From: an uncultured Steroidobacter sp.
Lineage (GTDB): Bacteria > Pseudomonadota > Gammaproteobacteria > Steroidobacterales > Steroidobacteraceae
Assembly (NCBI GenBank): GCA_946478975.1
Contig: CAMLEO010000133.1
Span: forward strand, 1-17,563
Direction: 5' to 3'
DNA: 17,563 nt
The notes below the pieces were generated by a model, which worked only from the letters and a program-made list of their open reading frames with translations, did not search any database and was not told the origin of the DNA. A program made the position numbers and the translations under genes. Positions 15,211 through 17,563 of this stretch are shown in pieces; the stretch's first letter is position 1, and the number at the start of each line of letters is the position of its first letter.

Positions 15211-16003
15211 CCAGGTACAGCTCTTGCTTTGTTACACAAATGAATTTGTCGTCATTTACGCTGTAATCCCAGCGCTCGACGATGCAGTTCATTTGTTGAG
15301 TGCGCCTGATGATGTTGACCGAATTGGCCTGATGCCGGCGCACGCGATATGAAATCGCCGTCCCTGCCTGCACCACCCAACAACGTCGCGCGGCCTTCTC
15401 CGAATGTTCATGCAGCGGCGCCATGTAGGGCAGGTGAATGTGACCGCCCATGATGATGTCCGCACCAGCGGCGGACCAAGCGCTGATCGCCGGCGCGTAA
15501 CCATGCAACCGATTGTGAACTTCACTGCCCTTGAGCACGAACACCGGCTGATGGGTGACAACGACGCGCACTTGCTCCGGCGTCGCTGCACGCAGGCGTT
15601 GCGAGACGCGCTCAATCTGTTGGACCGAGACTTCCCCATCCTTGTGACGCGCCGGACGCGTCGTGTTCACGCAGATGACTCGGAACTCTGGACTCTCCCA
15701 CTCCGGCTCCAGTTGTTGGCCGAACGCCCAGCGGAATCCCCCGTACGGGTCGAACACACGCGCGAACACGTTGAACAATGGAATGTCGTGATTGCCCGGA
15801 ACTGCGACCAGCGCTGGGGCCGCGAGTCGAGATACAAATTCTTTCGCGGCCGCGAACTGCGCATGCCTCGCGCGTTGCGTGATGTCACCAGAAAACACCA
15901 CGACCGCCGGCTGCTCCTGCTGCTTGAGTTTCAGCAGCGCCTCGACGACGGCCGGCCGCTCCGTACCGAAGTGAGGATCGGAGATTTGTAACAAAACGCT
16001 CAT
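15200..16003 (-). CDS. Calcineurin-like metallophosphoesterase
   Basis: The 267-residue protein has all the dinuclear metal motifs of the family: SDPHF with Asp9 and His11, SGD with Asp40, GNHD at 70-73, VTHQP with His151, and GGHIH with His188 and His190. The domain starts directly at the N-terminus, so the enzyme is cytosolic and shows no signal peptide. The pattern is close to the cyclic-nucleotide phosphodiesterase/CpdA and Icc branch, but the substrate cannot be fixed from sequence. I start it at ATG 16003, which overlaps the TGA of the lipid kinase as ATGA and indicates translational coupling. The in-frame upstream start at 16078 would run back into the kinase gene. The last codons lie within the tandem repeat at 15185-15210, so its C-terminal RP could vary between strains. 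Confidence 0.92.
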   Translation of the reverse strand: MSVLLQISDPHFGTERPAVVEALLKLKQQEQPAVVVFSGDITQRARHAQFAAAKEFVSRLAAPALVAVPGNHDIPLFNVFARVFDPYGGFRWAFGQQLEPEWESPEFRVICVNTTRPARHKDGEVSVQQIERVSQRLRAATPEQVRVVVTHQPVFVLKGSEVHNRLHGYAPAISAWSAAGADIIMGGHIHLPYMAPLHEHSEKAARRCWVVQAGTAISYRVRRHQANSVNIIRRTQQMNCIVERWDYSVNDDKFICVTKQELYLERP

Positions 16004-16989
16004 CGGTCCGCAGGCGCGGGCGCCATCAGCATGAGCGGCTGGGGCGCGACTCGAAACGTGATCGGCGGCGGATCCCAAAAGATCTCACCATCCACTGCGA
16101 TCTTGATTCCCCGCCGGCTGACGCCGCTCAACGGACGCACCGTCATGCTTTGAAATGCAAAATCGCGCACCCGCTCGTCTTCACCCAAACGCCCGAGCAA
16201 ACCTCGCAGCGCCAGGCCGATCAGCTCCGAGGTGCCGACGGGTTGCACGATCACGGCTGCGAGCCGCCAGCGTTTGACGGCCTCGGCCTCCTCCAGCCCG
16301 ACTTGCTCCAATTGCAATGCATTGTTGCCGATGAAAATGGACGGGGTGCGCACTCGTTCCCGGCCTTTGTCGTGCTCGATTTCGACCACCAACTGACGAT
16401 GCTCGCGCATTAACGTCATCAGTCCGGACCACATCGCCACCGTGCGATGTCGGCCGTACTGACGTTTGTATTGCTCGCGGTCCTGTAACAGTTCCGGGTA
16501 GAGCCCGAGGCTGGCGTTCACCAGGAACGCACGCTCGTTGGCGAGACCGACTTGCACAGGTTTGATGTGCGCAGTTAACAGCGAGCGCGTGGCTTCGGTC
16601 GTGTCGAGGGGGATTCCATGCGCTCGGCTGGAGTAGTTGAAAGTGCCCTGCGGGATGATCCCGAACGGCCGCCGCGTCGGCAGGACGGCCTGCACCACGG
16701 AGTTGATGGTGCCGTCGCCACCGGCGACGACCACTGCCCCACCGCTTTTTACCGCAGCGTCCACTGCCCGCTTCGCTACTGAAGCGAGCTTGCTGGGATC
16801 TTCGATCAGGATGAACTCATGCCGCCGGCCGGCGGCGGCCAGCACCGCCTCGATTTGTCCCCGAGCCTCATGGGCATCTTTCGACCCTGAGCCGGCGTTG
16901 CTGACAATGTGAAACGGCGCGTCCGAAGCGAGCAAGGTCACAACTTCACGATGAGGAATGGCGCCTTCACAACGCCGCATCCAACCCAC
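16000..16989 (-). CDS. Diacylglycerol kinase family lipid kinase (YegS/BmrU-like)
   Basis: The protein has the DAGK catalytic fold. FHIVSNAGSGSKDA near 26-39 opens the nucleotide-binding domain, and GGDGTINSVVQAV contains the GGDGT signature at 90-94. IIPQGTFNYSSRAHGIP is the conserved substrate-side motif, and a second beta-rich domain ends with KIAVDGE. Members phosphorylate diacylglycerol, phosphatidylglycerol or sphingoid bases at the membrane; the substrate is unknown here. I choose GTG 16989 (329 residues) because GAGGTGA, an excellent ribosome site, lies 7 bases upstream when measured from GAGG. ATG 16980 is the alternative. The reading frame stays open to 17301, but that extension is antisense to the ligD-type gene. 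The phosphoesterase follows with an ATGA overlap. Confidence 0.92.
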   Translation of the reverse strand: MGWMRRCEGAIPHREVVTLLASDAPFHIVSNAGSGSKDAHEARGQIEAVLAAAGRRHEFILIEDPSKLASVAKRAVDAAVKSGGAVVVAGGDGTINSVVQAVLPTRRPFGIIPQGTFNYSSRAHGIPLDTTEATRSLLTAHIKPVQVGLANERAFLVNASLGLYPELLQDREQYKRQYGRHRTVAMWSGLMTLMREHRQLVVEIEHDKGRERVRTPSIFIGNNALQLEQVGLEEAEAVKRWRLAAVIVQPVGTSELIGLALRGLLGRLGEDERVRDFAFQSMTVRPLSGVSRRGIKIAVDGEIFWDPPPITFRVAPQPLMLMAPAPADR

Positions 16990-17058
16990 AAGTTCACCTC
17001 GATGTCGGAAACGCCCAGCCTTCCGCGTCTTCAGTAAACACGCCAGAATGACCACGAC

Positions 17059-17563
17059 ATGAAGCGCCCCCTGGACAAGTACGCACAAAAGCGCAGCTTC
17101 ACCAAAACGCCGGAGCCGGCCCCGGCCCTGCCGGCAAAGCGGCGTGGGCCGTTGCTGTTCATCGTCCAGAAGCACGCCGCTCGCAGGCTCCACTATGACT
17201 TCCGCCTCGAACTCGACGGCGTACTGAAGTCCTGGGCCGTGCCCAAGGGCCCGTCTCTGCAAGCTGGCGAACGCCGCCTCGCGGTCGAAGTCGAGGACCA
17301 CCCATTCGACTACGCATCTTTCGAAGGCGTGATCCCGGAAAAAAACTATGGCGCCGGCAATGTCATCGTGTGGGACTGCGGCCTGTACTCACCCGACGAG
17401 GGCGGCGAATATTCCTTCGACGATCGGGCCAAGGCCGAAGAGCGGCTGCGTGCCGAATATCAACGCGGCAAGCTCAGCTTCTTTCTCCGCGGCATCAAGC
17501 TCAAAGGCTCGTTCGCCCTGGTCCGCACCACCACCGACAAGCAATGGTTGCTCATCAAGCACA
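17059..17563 (+). CDS. ligD: LigD-type 3'-phosphoesterase domain protein, 5' part (DNA ligase D)
   Basis: The gene runs off the right edge; 168 residues are visible. Residues about 30-168 are the 3'-phosphoesterase domain that trims 3'-phosphate or ribonucleotide ends in bacterial non-homologous end joining. Key residues match Pseudomonas aeruginosa LigD with a constant offset of three: His39 and Asp47/Arg49 in HAARRLHYDFRLE, Lys63 in VPKGP, Arg73, and His81 and Tyr85 in HPFDY. A basic tail (MKRPLDKYAQKRSF) precedes the domain. An in-frame stop at 17035 leaves ATG 17059 as the only sensible start, without a clear ribosome site. Whether a ligase and polymerase domain follow, or whether this is a stand-alone phosphoesterase, lies outside the window. 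No ku gene is visible. It is divergent from the lipid kinase. Confidence 0.9.
   Translation, partial: MKRPLDKYAQKRSFTKTPEPAPALPAKRRGPLLFIVQKHAARRLHYDFRLELDGVLKSWAVPKGPSLQAGERRLAVEVEDHPFDYASFEGVIPEKNYGAGNVIVWDCGLYSPDEGGEYSFDDRAKAEERLRAEYQRGKLSFFLRGIKLKGSFALVRTTTDKQWLLIKH

Noticed and set aside
16990..17301. N-terminal extension of the lipid kinase frame
   Set aside because: It crosses the divergent ligD-type coding sequence, has no kinase-like features, and a strong ribosome site supports the GTG at 16989.

Overview
This is a 17.6 kb stretch of GC-rich bacterial chromosome carrying ordinary, tightly packed genes on both strands. Gene content suggests a gammaproteobacterium related to the Xanthomonadales/Steroidobacterales group. 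The pointers are a fused aspartokinase/homoserine dehydrogenase ThrA followed by thrB and thrC, a tryptophan 2,3-dioxygenase whose active-site residues line up with the Xanthomonas enzyme at a constant offset of four, a LigD-type DNA repair gene, and methylmalonate-semialdehyde dehydrogenase. The taxonomy is inferred from gene content only. No rRNA, tRNA, CRISPR array, phage gene or transposase was seen, and no gene-free stretch exceeds 300 bases.

Layout. Positions 116-1730 (minus) hold a YgjP/DUF45 metalloprotein gene followed by tryptophan 2,3-dioxygenase. A secreted TPR-like protein (1845-2618, minus) lies upstream and is separated from them by two hairpins, one a good intrinsic terminator. 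Divergent from it are TatD and an M20 metallopeptidase (2688-4924, plus). These converge, with a 1 bp gap, on a minus-strand threonine operon: thrA (7785-10259), thrB (GTGA overlap), thrC, and a small membrane-anchored protein with a degenerate NERD domain. Just upstream on the same strand is an ExeA-type AAA ATPase fused to an FHA domain (10446-11762).

Divergent from the ATPase is a plus-strand pair, mmsA (11957-13471) and a GhrA-type 2-hydroxyacid dehydrogenase (13474-14415), followed by an orphan 85-residue protein. A short lipoprotein gene faces it. A 205 bp intergenic region then carries a tandem repeat of period 32 bp. Finally a minus-strand diacylglycerol-kinase-type lipid kinase is coupled by an ATGA overlap to a calcineurin-like phosphoesterase. 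It is divergent from a ligD-type gene that runs off the right edge.

Together the genes cover threonine biosynthesis from aspartate, amino-acid catabolism (tryptophan opening, the valine/propionate branch), peptide and nucleic-acid turnover, and DNA end repair. I found no convincing new biological system. The items most worth a second look are the ExeA-FHA protein with an altered Walker B, the degenerate NERD gene behind thrC, the mmsA-ghrA pairing, the tandem repeat at 15153-15210, and the lipid kinase/phosphoesterase pair next to ligD.
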